Shown here: positions 1-7,115 of the stretch, one piece after another
Numbering within the stretch: position 1 is the stretch's first letter
How the letters are laid out: each line of letters starts with the position of its first letter
Notes under the pieces: generated by a model
What the model was told of the DNA's origin: nothing
The model's input: only the letters and a program-made list of their open reading frames with translations
The model's database searches: none
Translations under genes and position numbers: made by a program
Origin: Bacillus sp. CH140a_4T
GTDB taxonomy: Bacteria; Bacillota; Bacilli; Bacillales; Bacillaceae_G
DNA: 58,609 nucleotides
Assembly (NCBI RefSeq): GCF_008923725.1
Contig: NZ_WBPF01000013.1
Span: forward strand, 949,580 to 1,008,188
Reading direction: 5' to 3'

Positions 1-1
1 A

Positions 2-253
2 TTTCAAAAATTAAACTTCTTCTTTCAATGTTTATCATACAAGTGCGAGAAGTACGGCATTGAGTATGTAAAAGCTGATAAATGGTTTGCCTCAAGCAAG
101 ATTTGCTCATGTTGCGGAGTAAAATACGACCATTCAGTTCAACCAGAAGGACAGTCGAGTTTAAAAATACGTGAGTGGTGTTGTGCTTCATGCAATAGCC
201 ATCACGATAGGGATTTAAATGCTTCGATAAATTTATCAAGATGGGTAAAATAA
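2..253 (+). pseudogene. tnpB: IS200/IS605-type TnpB, C-terminal part (cut by window edge)
   Basis: The frame is open from the window edge and ends at TAA 251-253, giving 83 codons. It carries the TnpB C-terminal zinc-finger pattern (CSCCG, then CASC) and the last RuvC motif, HHDRDLNASINL, whose Asp is catalytic in this family. TnpB is the RNA-guided nuclease encoded by IS200/IS605 and IS1341-type elements. Only the 3' end is in view, so it cannot be told whether the gene is complete upstream; this part has no frameshift or stop. The right-end hairpin follows 32 bases downstream, as expected for such an element. Typed as pseudogene only because it is partial here. Confidence 0.85.
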
Positions 254-259
254 AAGCTT

Positions 260-365
260 GATAATAGGAGGTAACGATACTGCCTCGTGTTCTCGCAACC
301 CCTCGTCCCTTTGGGGTTGCGAGAACACGATGAAGCACTAACTTGTGTAAATTTGATTGAATTGT
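260..365 (+). mobile_element. Right end of the tnpB element with candidate omega-RNA hairpin
   Basis: Just after the tnpB stop lie a GGAGGTAACGATACTGCC-like motif and a perfect 18-bp inverted repeat: arms 285-302 (TCGTGTTCTCGCAACCCC) and 313-330, with a 10-base loop. A short second stem (GCAC/GTGT, about 336-348) follows. In IS605-family elements the transposon end and the 3' part of the TnpB guide RNA coincide with such hairpins. The exact element boundary is not determinable here; it should lie around 345-365, before the oxidoreductase gene. Confidence 0.6.
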
Positions 366-404
366 ATAGATTTAGTTAAGTTTATCGTATCGGTGGGAAT
401 AAAC

Positions 405-1331
405 ATGAACAAACCTAAAATTGGGATGATTGGACTTGGAAGTATTGCACAAAAGGCCTATCTTCCAACACTTACAAAAGAAACAGATTGGAATTTTGTA
501 GGAGCGTTTACACCTAACGCTGAGAAAAGAAAACAAGTGTGCCAGCAATACCGCATTCAAGATTTTCATTCTATTGAAACGTTAGCTTCAGAATGCGATG
601 CAATCTTCGTTCATAGTTCAACTGCTACACATTATGAAATCGTTTCTGAACTTCTGAAAAAAGGAATCGACGTTTATGTTGATAAGCCGCTAGCAGCTAC
701 AGTAGAACAAGCTGAGAAACTAGTCGAGTTGAGCGAAAAGCATAACCGAAAATTAATGGTCGGATTTAATCGCCGATTCGTTCCTATGTATGTTGCGGCA
801 AAAGAGCAAGCTCACAATATTTCATGGGTTCGAATTGAAAAGCACCGTACAAATAAAGTCGGGCCATATACGTATGACTTTACTATGTTAGATGATTACT
901 TACATATTGTAGATACTGCTCGCTGGTTAGCTAACGATGACCTTAACGTCGTTCATAATATGATGCAAACTAATGAAAAGAATGAACTTCTTTACGGACA
1001 TCATACATATACAACGCCAAGTGGACTGTTGCTTTCTACTGCAATGCATCGCCATGCTGGTACAAATTTAGAACAAATTGAACTTGTAACGACAGGGAAA
1101 ATCATTCGCGTAAAAAATATGAACACATTTGAAGTTGAGCAGGAAAATTCCGTTTCTCAAATTGGTTCACCATCATGGGATACAACGTTAAAACAGCGCG
1201 GCTTTGAAGATGCTGTTCATCATTTTATCGAATGTGTACATGGAGATACAAAGCCTGTTGTAGATGGATTAGAAGGATTAAAAACACAACAACTGCTGCA
1301 ATCTCTACTAGATGATATAAATAAAAATTAA
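405..1331 (+). CDS. Gfo/Idh/MocA-family NAD(P)-dependent oxidoreductase
   Basis: 308 aa. The N-terminus has the Rossmann dinucleotide motif (IGMIGLGSIAQKAYLP), and the family's lysine-proline motif appears as DVYVDKPLA near residue 104; GFNRRF follows near residue 132. The C-terminal half fits the mixed alpha/beta substrate domain. Members oxidise or reduce sugars, inositols and related compounds; the substrate is not predictable here. An in-frame ATG exists at 357, but ATG 405 has a ribosome site (GGTGGGA) at proper distance and begins the conserved domain at once. It stands alone between the tnpB remnant and mscL, and its upstream region overlaps the transposon end. Confidence 0.85.
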   Translation: MNKPKIGMIGLGSIAQKAYLPTLTKETDWNFVGAFTPNAEKRKQVCQQYRIQDFHSIETLASECDAIFVHSSTATHYEIVSELLKKGIDVYVDKPLAATVEQAEKLVELSEKHNRKLMVGFNRRFVPMYVAAKEQAHNISWVRIEKHRTNKVGPYTYDFTMLDDYLHIVDTARWLANDDLNVVHNMMQTNEKNELLYGHHTYTTPSGLLLSTAMHRHAGTNLEQIELVTTGKIIRVKNMNTFEVEQENSVSQIGSPSWDTTLKQRGFEDAVHHFIECVHGDTKPVVDGLEGLKTQQLLQSLLDDINKN

Positions 1332-1459
1332 AACGGATACATTTTTCAGAATTTACTTTCATTCCCATTTCCCCTTTATTTCTGTCACAAATTTCTATAG
1401 AATATGTTGATAGGAATTATAAATTTCATATTGAATCGTGGAAAGGATGGGATTAACAC

Positions 1460-1861
1460 ATGTGGAACGAGTTTAAAAAATTCGCATTCAAAGGGAATGT
1501 AATCGATTTAGCTGTCGGGGTTGTAATTGGTGCTGCATTCGGTAAAATCGTTAGTTCTTTAGTAAAAGATATTATCACACCATTACTTGGTATGGTATTA
1601 GGTGGCGTTAACTTTACAGATTTAAAAATTACATTCGGTAAATCATCTATTATGTATGGTAACTTCATCCAAACTATTTTTGACTTCTTAATTATTGCAG
1701 CTGCTATCTTTATGTTCGTTAAAGTATTCAACAAATTAACATCTAAAAGAGAAGAAGAAGAAAAGAAAGAAGAACTTCCAGAACCAACAAAAGAAGAAGA
1801 ACTTCTTAGCGAAATTCGCGACTTATTAAAACAACAAAATTCTTCAAAAGATAGAGCATAA
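1460..1861 (+). CDS. mscL: Large-conductance mechanosensitive channel MscL
   Basis: 133 aa, the normal MscL length. The N-terminal amphipathic segment [21 protein letters not shown] leads into transmembrane helix 1 (about residues 15-43); helix 2 lies at about 68-92 ([22 protein letters not shown]). A charged cytoplasmic coil (RDLLKQQ near the end) closes the protein. The homopentamer opens under membrane tension to release solutes during osmotic downshock. ATG is preceded by GGAAAGGATGGG. It is monocistronic, with a strong terminator directly downstream. Confidence 0.97.
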   Translation: MWNEFKKFAFKGNVIDLAVGVVIGAAFGKIVSSLVKDIITPLLGMVLGGVNFTDLKITFGKSSIMYGNFIQTIFDFLIIAAAIFMFVKVFNKLTSKREEEEKKEELPEPTKEEELLSEIRDLLKQQNSSKDRA

Positions 1862-1872
1862 TTGAACGGATA

Positions 1873-1903
1873 AAAAGGCATGTCCCGAGGGACATGCCTT
1901 TTC
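1873..1903 (+). terminator. Terminator of mscL
   Basis: A perfect 12-bp stem (AAAGGCATGTCC/GGACATGCCTTT) with a four-base loop ends in a short T run right after mscL. It may also serve the convergent small gene ending at 1910. Confidence 0.85.
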
Positions 1904-1909
1904 TATATG

Positions 1910-2182
1910 CTATAACGTTTCCGAATTCATATGAATAAATAAAATAATACCAGCAACCATAAGTACCATGACACTACCTGCAAATAGTGTAATACCGATA
2001 AACATTAAACTCGTGCTCATGTCCACTGATACACTTTCAATAAAAATAGAAATTACATACGTGATAAGGGCAATTCCTGCAAGAATACTTCCTGGAACTA
2101 ATCGCTTTAAGCCATTTTGTTTTAACGTCATATATGCAAAAATAGCAGTCATACAAAGCGTAATTATCCAAAGAACGATCAT
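1910..2182 (-). CDS. Small three-helix membrane protein, function unknown
   Basis: 90 aa with three hydrophobic segments (about residues 1-19, 31-50 and 57-84) and little soluble sequence. ATG 2182 is preceded by GGGGGAGAAGAG, a good ribosome site, which supports translation. It converges on mscL. I do not recognise the family; the even spread of hydrophobic segments fits a small integral membrane protein. No functional residues stand out. Confidence 0.65.
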   Translation of the reverse strand: MIVLWIITLCMTAIFAYMTLKQNGLKRLVPGSILAGIALITYVISIFIESVSVDMSTSLMFIGITLFAGSVMVLMVAGIILFIHMNSETL

Positions 2183-2334
2183 CTCTTCTCCCCCCTCACA
2201 AGCCTTTTCTTTCTATTATACATGACATTGCCCTATAATAGTTAAATTTGCACTTATGTGACATATAACAAGGAATCACTCCCACAATAGCGAAAGCATT
2301 ACAACATACACTTACACAATAGGGAGGCTTTCTT

Positions 2335-2631
2335 TTGGAATACACTACCATATGCAATTTGGAACTAACCGAACGATTTGATTACGTTACGATTGACTTA
2401 GAAAAACAATCTTTTTATATCGAAGTTGTAAATTTACAAAGCAATACAACTGTACTAAAAATATCAATTAACTTGGAAAAAGACGAAACGATAGTAGAGG
2501 GAAATATAATTCAGTACGATACTTTTCACATAGAAGCATTATTACAAGGATTGAAACATACCGCTCAAACATGTATTGAACACAATTTAAGAAACCAAAG
2601 GGAACTGTTCGCATTTTTAGAAGAAAACTAG
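2335..2631 (+). CDS. Hypothetical cytosolic protein (TTG start)
   Basis: 98 aa and hydrophilic, with alternating beta-like stretches in the first half (FDYVTIDLEKQSFYIEVV) and a helical C-terminal half. A TTG start at 2335 is chosen because AGGGAGG lies eight bases upstream and no better ATG follows. No signal peptide, membrane segment or known motif is seen. It stands alone between the membrane gene and the DUF3949-like gene. Function unknown. Confidence 0.6.
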   Translation: MEYTTICNLELTERFDYVTIDLEKQSFYIEVVNLQSNTTVLKISINLEKDETIVEGNIIQYDTFHIEALLQGLKHTAQTCIEHNLRNQRELFAFLEEN

Positions 2632-2707
2632 CTCCGAAAATGGTTATTTTTTATTTTTATTGATATAATTACCATATACAAATATTCTTTATAAGGGAGT
2701 GTTCATA

Positions 2708-2944
2708 ATGATTTGGATTTCACTAATCGTATTAGCCTATTTCATCATTCTCGTCCCAATACAGTATAACTATATTAAAATGCTCAAGACAAAACAGAAA
2801 AAAATGAACATGTCACAAAACGAACTATATGACAACATGTCTTATGAAGAATCTCAAATACACTATCATTATCAAAGTAACGTATTTACAATACCTGCTT
2901 CACTTGTCGCAAGTATTATTTATAGAGTGAAACATGCAGCATAA
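2708..2944 (+). CDS. Small membrane protein, possibly DUF3949 family
   Basis: 78 aa. One N-terminal transmembrane helix (about residues 1-21, IWISLIVLAYFIILVPI) is followed by a charged region with the pattern NMSQNELYDNMSYEESQIHYHY, which resembles small Bacillus DUF3949 proteins; that assignment is from memory and tentative. ATG 2708 sits nine bases after GGGAG; an in-frame GTG at 2699 overlaps that site and is less likely. The last 11 bases overlap the next gene, suggesting coupled translation. Confidence 0.65.
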   Translation: MIWISLIVLAYFIILVPIQYNYIKMLKTKQKKMNMSQNELYDNMSYEESQIHYHYQSNVFTIPASLVASIIYRVKHAA

Positions 2945-3308
2945 TATGTACGCTGTAAAATTATTGTTTGAATCTGTTCATTCTGGTGAGCCTCATCCTA
3001 CGAAAATTGATGAGCATTATGAAGAAAGTCACGATACACTTTTTGAAGAAAGTATTATTCTTGTTAAAGCAAACAGTTTAGAAGAAGCTCACAAACTAGG
3101 TGAGAAAATCGCTATGCAATCTGAAGATACGTACGATAACATGTATGATGAGCAAGTGACGTGGACGTTCCGGAAAGTGTTGCATGTGTTTGAATTAGAT
3201 GATACACCATTTGAAACTGGAAAAGAATTATACGCAAGATTTTTACACGTTAAGAAAAATGAAACGGTAGATACAGTAGTAGAAAAATACTACCATGAAT
3301 ACGAATAA
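2934..3308 (+). CDS. DUF4288-like protein
   Basis: 124 aa and soluble. The N-terminal MYAVKLLFES strand, a central EESIILVKANSLEEAHKLGEKIA segment and the following TFRKVLHVFEL strand match the DUF4288 pattern, a small alpha/beta family of unknown function. ATG 2934 overlaps the end of the upstream gene and has a weak AGAGTGA site; ATG 2946 is an alternative, four residues shorter. It is likely co-transcribed with the upstream small membrane gene and is followed by a terminator. Confidence 0.7.
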   Translation: MQHNMYAVKLLFESVHSGEPHPTKIDEHYEESHDTLFEESIILVKANSLEEAHKLGEKIAMQSEDTYDNMYDEQVTWTFRKVLHVFELDDTPFETGKELYARFLHVKKNETVDTVVEKYYHEYE

Positions 3309-3340
3309 AAGCTCACAGCAATCGCTGTGAGCTTTTTTAT
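3307..3340 (+). terminator. Terminator between the DUF4288-like gene and ccpA
   Basis: An 11-bp stem (AAAGCTCACAG/CTGTGAGCTTT) with a short loop and a T run on the plus strand. A-rich sequence on the other side lets it also serve the convergent ccpA. Confidence 0.85.
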
Positions 3341-3342
3341 AC

Positions 3343-4341
3343 TTACTTCGTTGAATCTCTAAATTGGATACGGTGAGGTAAGATAACAGTGTGATCTTCC
3401 ACTTTTTCTTTGTTCATATACTTTGTTAATAGACGCATTGCTACTGCACCGATATCATACATTGGTTGTACAACTGTTGAAAGTTGTGGACGAACCATTA
3501 ATGCAAGGCGTGTATTATCGAAACCAAGTACTTCTACATCAGTTGGTACGTTTAATCCAGCGTCTTGTGCTGCATGGATTACACCTAGTGCCATTTCGTC
3601 AGAAGATACGAAGATCGCTGTTGGCTTCTCATCATTACCCCAAAGCTTTTCGAATGCCTCGATACCTGAATCATATGTGTAATCTCCATCGATTATAAGA
3701 TTTTCATCATATGAAATACCTGCTTCTTCTAAAGCTTTTTTATAACCTTGTAACTTCTTCGCGCTTCCCGCTTTATCCATGAAAGGACCAGAGACGAAAC
3801 CGATACGCGTATGCCCTTGCTCAATAAAGTGCTTCATTGCGTCGTAAGCTGCTTGTGTGTAATCAATATTTACTGATGGCGTTTCATTTTGCTCATCGAA
3901 TGACGCTGCTAATACGATTGGTACTGGAGACTTTTTGAATTCTTCAATGTGAATGTCTGTAATATCTTCACCCATGAAAACAATTCCGTCCACTTGTTTT
4001 CCAAGCATCGTATTTAATAAATGGAACTCTTTCTCTTTGTTTTGGTCAGAGTTACTTAAAATGATGTTATATTTGTACATTGTTGCAATATCTTCAATTC
4101 CACGAGCAAGTTCTGCATAAAACGTATTTGAGATATCAGGAATAATAACACCTACTGTAGTTGTCTTCTTACTTGCTAATCCACGTGCTACCGCATTTGG
4201 GCGGTATCCTAAACGATCAATTGCTTCTAATACTTTCTTTCTTGTTGTAGGCTTTACATTTGGGTTACCGTTCACAACGCGTGATACGGTAGCCATTGAA
4301 ACGTTCGCTTCGCGCGCTACATCATATATTGTTACGTTCAT
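3343..4341 (-). CDS. ccpA: Catabolite control protein A
   Basis: 332 aa, a LacI/GalR regulator. The helix-turn-helix is at residues 3-22 ([20 protein letters not shown]), followed by the hinge helix ([12 protein letters not shown]) and a periplasmic-binding-protein-like core. In Bacillus, CcpA with HPr-Ser46-P binds cre sites and directs carbon catabolite repression and activation. The sequence agrees closely with what is known of B. subtilis CcpA across the DNA-binding domain. ATG 4341 fits the usual N-terminus; an in-frame GTG at 4353 is closer to AAGGAG, so a four-residue longer form is possible. A leader with terminator-like structure lies 59 bases upstream. Confidence 0.97.
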   Translation of the reverse strand: MNVTIYDVAREANVSMATVSRVVNGNPNVKPTTRKKVLEAIDRLGYRPNAVARGLASKKTTTVGVIIPDISNTFYAELARGIEDIATMYKYNIILSNSDQNKEKEFHLLNTMLGKQVDGIVFMGEDITDIHIEEFKKSPVPIVLAASFDEQNETPSVNIDYTQAAYDAMKHFIEQGHTRIGFVSGPFMDKAGSAKKLQGYKKALEEAGISYDENLIIDGDYTYDSGIEAFEKLWGNDEKPTAIFVSSDEMALGVIHAAQDAGLNVPTDVEVLGFDNTRLALMVRPQLSTVVQPMYDIGAVAMRLLTKYMNKEKVEDHTVILPHRIQFRDSTK

Positions 4342-4399
4342 CTCATCGCACACTCCTTCTATTTTTGTTATCTATTTTTATGTATCGGTTACTTGAATG

Positions 4400-4448
4400 A
4401 AAAAAAGACATCAACTCTATTTGCAGATGCCACCAATCGTCCCGAGTT
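4400..4448 (-). promoter_or_regulatory. Pseudoknot-capable leader with U-run upstream of ccpA
   Basis: Reading the minus strand: AACTC (4448-4444), a 12-base gap, GGCATC (4431-4426), an 8-base gap, GAGTT (4417-4413), directly GATGTC (4412-4407), then seven Ts. AACTC can pair with GAGTT and GGCATC with GATGTC; because they interleave, they can form an H-type pseudoknot or act as alternative stems. The second stem plus T7 alone is a weak intrinsic terminator. A TTGTAT-18-TATCAT promoter-like pair lies just upstream on the same strand. This suggests attenuation or a small terminated transcript ahead of ccpA; it is inference. Confidence 0.4.
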
Positions 4449-4921
4449 CTTCCTTTTACTAATGATACGATAAAAACGCAGGCTCATACAATATTTTCCC
4501 GCAAAAGTTTCGAAAAAATTCGCTTCTTTTCTCGTATTTTCGTATTTTTTATGAAAAAAAGGGCATTTTTTGTAAAAATATAGATATTTCATAAATAGAA
4601 ACTGTATATTAAGCCGTACGTTAGTATATGAAATTTATATCGGCGATTTTTCAAATATATCAACCACAACTCAAAATATATCAGCGATTTTCCAAATATA
4701 TCGATCACAACTCAAATTATATCAGCGATTTTTTTAATATATCGACTTACCGACAGAAACCGACAATGGTAGTTATTTGATATGCTAGATCTGGAGGTGC
4801 GCGGTGCCCTGTAGAATGCGTTATATCAAGAACGACAGGGATAACTATATTTCATCCTTTAAAATTGGCACAGCGTAAATATGACGCGCTCTTTCCCATC
4901 GTACATTTTCACTTACAATAT
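4449..4921. other. Intergenic region between ccpA leader and camS-like gene
   Basis: About 470 bases with no convincing gene. It holds candidate ccpA promoter sequence (about 4450-4490, minus strand), an A/T-rich stretch with phased T-runs (4500-4600) and the 41-bp tandem repeats at 4636-4757. A GGAGGTGCG string at about 4791 does not open a usable reading frame. The stretch 4760-4920 shows nothing I can name. Confidence 0.6.
4636..4757. repeat. Three tandem copies of a 41-bp ATATATC repeat
   Basis: Copies begin at 4636, 4677 and 4718 with TATATC(G/A)GCGATTTT and continue with AAATATATC plus an ACCACAACTC-like tail. The third ends in the variant TATATCGACTTACCG, which recurs in other spacers of the window (23,470 and 35,937). 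The spacing of 41 bp is constant. Confidence 0.85.
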
Positions 4922-4952
4922 AAAAAAGACAGTTTAAACACTGTCTTTTTTA
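4921..4952 (-). terminator. Terminator of camS-like gene
   Basis: A stem AAAAGACAGT/ACTGTCTTTT with a four-base TTAA loop overlaps the stop of the gene that ends at 4950. T runs are present on both strands. Confidence 0.8.
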
Positions 4953-5972
4953 CAAGAAGGAAACAAATGGTTTTTCGCTGTTTTTCTCTTTTATAATAAT
5001 TGCCTCGATTTTACTCTCGGACTTGATCTGCAATTGTACTTTCGCATCTTTAGGTAATTTTTCTAACATACTTTGAGCAGCCATTTGGGTAAGGGCCATT
5101 AATTCTGTTTTACCGTTATATTTAATAACAATATTCATATTTAATGCATCCATTTGATTTTTCTTATAAGACACTTTAGCATTTACTGGGATAAAATCTC
5201 CAGGCGAAAACAGTTTCATTGCCTTAGCGAAGTCAGTTATTTTTGTATTATCTTCTCCATGCGCTTTTGTAAATTCATCAGAAGGATATGAATACGCTTG
5301 CTCATCGATTGTACTCCAATTTCCAAGATTCGTATCATTCTTTTGAACGGTAGCACTAGCAATATATGTACCATTTTTCAAAGAACTCGTACTTTCTTGC
5401 TTAAAGATAGCAAACGTAATTGGAGATTTGTTATACTTGTCATTTTTATTAATAGCGTCTATAAGTTGTCCAGCAACTTCAGTACCTTTAGACATTGCTT
5501 CTTCATTTGATACAGTTGACGACATTGCTAACCCGATCACAACGCCAGATAAACTTAATTCATTTGAATTCTGCTTCCCGAAATAGTCTTGTTCTATAAT
5601 ATTTGTCAAAACTGGCGCTTTTACTTTTGCGACTAGTTCATCAATTAACTTCTCAGGGATATACTGATTTAATTGTAGTACGTGATTTTCTGTATCGAAT
5701 TGCTCTTTTGCAATATTCATTAAACCATTTTCATACTCTGCTAAATCTAATTTAGAATTTGTTGTTATATTAGCTGTATTTATAACCTTTTGTTCTTTTA
5801 AAGGAATTACAGTTCTATAATAATCTTTCGAAACAGCAGTTCTCGGAATCATGCTTTTTTCTTTCGTATCTTTCTGTATAACTTCATCCTTCTTACTAAT
5901 CGTATCATTACTATTACTACAAGCTCCTAGTAATAAACTTACGACCGCGAAGGATAATGCCATTTTCTTCAT
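4950..5972 (-). CDS. CamS-family sex-pheromone-like lipoprotein
   Basis: 340 aa. A type II signal peptide (MKKMALSFAVVSLLLGAC, lipobox LLGAC, Cys18) predicts a membrane-anchored lipoprotein. The segment YYRTVIPLKE... followed by LDLAEYENGLMNIAKEQF and LQLNQYI matches the CamS family pattern, named after the staphylococcal lipoprotein whose signal peptide yields a pheromone. The biological role in Bacillus is unknown. It lacks the usual ligA neighbour of Bacillus CamS proteins, so it may be a second, divergent paralogue. It has its own terminator. Confidence 0.75.
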   Translation of the reverse strand: MKKMALSFAVVSLLLGACSNSNDTISKKDEVIQKDTKEKSMIPRTAVSKDYYRTVIPLKEQKVINTANITTNSKLDLAEYENGLMNIAKEQFDTENHVLQLNQYIPEKLIDELVAKVKAPVLTNIIEQDYFGKQNSNELSLSGVVIGLAMSSTVSNEEAMSKGTEVAGQLIDAINKNDKYNKSPITFAIFKQESTSSLKNGTYIASATVQKNDTNLGNWSTIDEQAYSYPSDEFTKAHGEDNTKITDFAKAMKLFSPGDFIPVNAKVSYKKNQMDALNMNIVIKYNGKTELMALTQMAAQSMLEKLPKDAKVQLQIKSESKIEAIIIKEKNSEKPFVSFL

Positions 5973-6053
5973 TACTTAAAACCTACTTTCAACAATCTAG
6001 TTATTTAATTTGAACTAATAACAGTGTACCATTAAATATATTTCAACAAAAAC

Positions 6054-6091
6054 AAAAAAAAGAAGCAAGCACCTTTAGCTTGCTTCTTTTT
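6054..6091 (-). terminator. Terminator of ytxG-ytxJ
   Basis: A 13-bp stem (AAAAAGAAGCAAG/CTTGCTTCTTTTT) with a nine-base loop overlaps the ytxJ stop. A/T runs on both sides make it bidirectional. Confidence 0.85.
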
Positions 6092-6416
6092 ACTTAATAT
6101 TCTCTTCTAAAGCGTCTTTTTTAATGTTCCAATGGGACGTATTCCATACTACCATCCCATCTTTTATGTATAACACTTGCGGAGATTCATGTTTTATGCT
6201 GTACTGTTCTGCAACACGATTCGAAACATCTCTCGCGTCTTGTACGTATAAATAATACGCTGGTACTGCTCTTTCTTCACTACAATACGCTTGAAATTCT
6301 GTATAGGCACCATGACTAATCGGGCATGTCGTACTATGTTTAAAAAGAACATACGGCTCGTTTTTTTCTACTAATACTTCAAGCTCTTCAATTGTTTCAA
6401 CTTTTGTCATATTCAT
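6090..6416 (-). CDS. ytxJ: Monothiol bacilliredoxin-like protein YtxJ
   Basis: 108 aa with a thioredoxin-like fold. The pattern FKHSTTCPISHGAYTEF shows the single conserved Cys of the YtxJ/DUF2847 family; members are linked to bacillithiol-based redox control. ATG 6416 overlaps the ytxG stop codon by one base and is seven bases after GAGGTG, so translation is coupled; the GTG at 6419 is a poorer start. In B. subtilis ytxG, ytxH and ytxJ form a sigma-B/sigma-H controlled operon; here ytxH is missing between the two. Confidence 0.9.
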   Translation of the reverse strand: MNMTKVETIEELEVLVEKNEPYVLFKHSTTCPISHGAYTEFQAYCSEERAVPAYYLYVQDARDVSNRVAEQYSIKHESPQVLYIKDGMVVWNTSHWNIKKDALEENIK

Positions 6417-6928
6417 CACGATTCACCTCTCATACGAAGTCTAGAGCGCTTCTCTTTCTTTTCAGCTTTTTTCTCAAGTCTTTCTAATTTACGCTCTTCT
6501 TTTTCAACCTTTTTCTCTTGTCTTGACGCACGATAATGGTTGTATACTTCAATTGCTGCGCTACTCCACTGTACAACTTGCGCTACTTTATCCGCATTAT
6601 TTTCAATTTCGTCCGTAACAGACTCTGATACATTACGAAGTTTCGTATTTAAAGAATGGATTGTCGTTCCAATTCCATCTACACCTGATACTACTTTATT
6701 TAACGATTGTGACTTCTGTTGAATGTCATCAGCTAACGCATTTGTTTTATGTAATAATTGCTCCGTCTCTACGCTAATCCCTTGCATTTGCTTTTCTAAA
6801 CCTTCTAACGTGCTTGCAACGTTTTCTAACGTCTTCTGAACCGATAACAACGTTCTGCATACATACACTACTAATACAGCGAAAGCAACCGCGATAATAG
6901 CCGCACTTACATATAAAAGAACTTGCAT
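6416..6928 (-). CDS. ytxG: YtxG-like DUF948 membrane protein
   Basis: 170 aa. One N-terminal transmembrane helix (about residues 5-27) is followed by a long helical region with heptad-like hydrophobics (TLENVASTLEGLEKQMQGI, DDIQQKSQSLNKVVSGVDGIG) typical of DUF948 proteins. The last 30 residues are very rich in Lys, Glu and Arg (KKVEKEERKLERLEKKAEKK), a tail that could stand in for part of the missing YtxH. Probable general-stress membrane protein; the mechanism is unknown. It is first in a two-gene operon with ytxJ. Confidence 0.88.
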   Translation of the reverse strand: MQVLLYVSAAIIAVAFAVLVVYVCRTLLSVQKTLENVASTLEGLEKQMQGISVETEQLLHKTNALADDIQQKSQSLNKVVSGVDGIGTTIHSLNTKLRNVSESVTDEIENNADKVAQVVQWSSAAIEVYNHYRASRQEKKVEKEERKLERLEKKAEKKEKRSRLRMRGES

Positions 6929-7115
6929 TTCATCACTTCCTTTATCTTTTTCTTACTTTCTCCTATTATACAATCATTTTCCGTTTCGTTCTAATCCCTA
7001 TCTTTTCATTAGAATTTTCATACTTGTTCGTTAACTTTAACATAAATCATTCAACAAATTCCACTAAGTAGGTTACAATAAGAGAGGATACATAATTAGT
7101 AGGGAGGCTTTACAT

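Noticed and set aside
4400-4448. T-box or known riboswitch for the ccpA leader
   Set aside because: No T-box sequence (GGTGG-ACCGCG type) and no match to preQ1, fluoride or ydaO-type consensus that I can recall.
4389-4592. 67-codon minus-strand frame upstream of ccpA
   Set aside because: A/T-rich, no ribosome site, and it spans the hairpins described for the leader.
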